From NCBI GenBank assembly GCA_029335925.2, contig JARJMX020000061.1:1-13668 (forward strand): a stretch of 13,668 nucleotides of DNA, written 5' to 3'. Below, in pieces: positions 13,553-13,668 of this stretch (positions are counted from its first letter, which is position 1; each line of letters begins with the position of its first letter). The translations under genes were made by a program, and so were the position numbers. The DNA comes from Gammaproteobacteria bacterium (GTDB taxonomy: Bacteria > Pseudomonadota > Gammaproteobacteria > Halothiobacillales > Halothiobacillaceae). The notes under the pieces were generated by a model. The model saw only the letters and a program-made list of their open reading frames with translations, searched no databases and was not told the DNA's origin.

Positions 13553-13668
13553 ATGGAGTGAAGAATTCGGGAGGTTACCGATAGGAGGCCCGCCCATCGG
13601 GTCGATGGCTCACGCACGACATGCCTGTCGCGGCAAAAATACCGCTCCTACTCGGCGTTCAGAGCGAT

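Noticed and set aside
13435..13617. 60-codon minus-strand frame at the right end
   Set aside because: It overlaps the 3' end of pyrE, has no family resemblance and shows shadow-like composition.

Overview
This GC-rich window is fully packed with bacterial housekeeping genes and has no mobile elements, CRISPR arrays or structural RNA genes that I can see. It most likely comes from a gammaproteobacterium or a close relative. The order engB / cytochrome c4 / dsbA / endonuclease-exonuclease-phosphatase protein / GGDEF protein resembles the pseudomonad arrangement. However, resB and ccsA (cytochrome c maturation System II) sit between c4 and dsbA, an arrangement better known from betaproteobacteria and some sulfur-oxidising gammaproteobacteria. 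I cannot name a genus.

Layout: the 5' end of engB runs off the left edge on the minus strand (1-57). A divergent promoter region follows, then a plus-strand run of eight genes to 9089: cytochrome c4, resB, ccsA, dsbA, an exported DUF3465 protein, a catabolic-type acetolactate synthase, an endonuclease/exonuclease/phosphatase-family protein and a coiled-coil diguanylate cyclase. The first five form a coherent extracytoplasmic redox set: a dihaem cytochrome, the haem export/ligation machinery, a thiol oxidase and a small unknown exported protein. The acetolactate synthase has its own upstream region with repeated motifs and is translationally coupled to the phosphatase-like gene.

Next come trxA (GTG start, strong ribosome binding site), a candidate terminator, a C-rich rho leader with a tandem CCTGA repeat, rho, and a textbook terminator shared with the convergent purD gene (minus strand). 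Divergent from purD is mscL, whose 5' end is damaged: no usable start codon lies in the homologous frame. mscL ends 12 bases before a perfect 10-bp inverted repeat with a T-rich tail that abuts the pyrE start codon. This looks like the E. coli rph-pyrE attenuator, with mscL in the place of rph. The last 150 bases after pyrE hold no gene but several small hairpins.

The points most worth checking are the mscL start defect, the mscL-pyrE attenuator, the repeat in the rho leader as a possible Rho loading site, the GACGC...CCTTG motifs ahead of the acetolactate synthase, and the DUF3465 gene inside the cytochrome maturation cluster. I see no wholly new multi-gene system.
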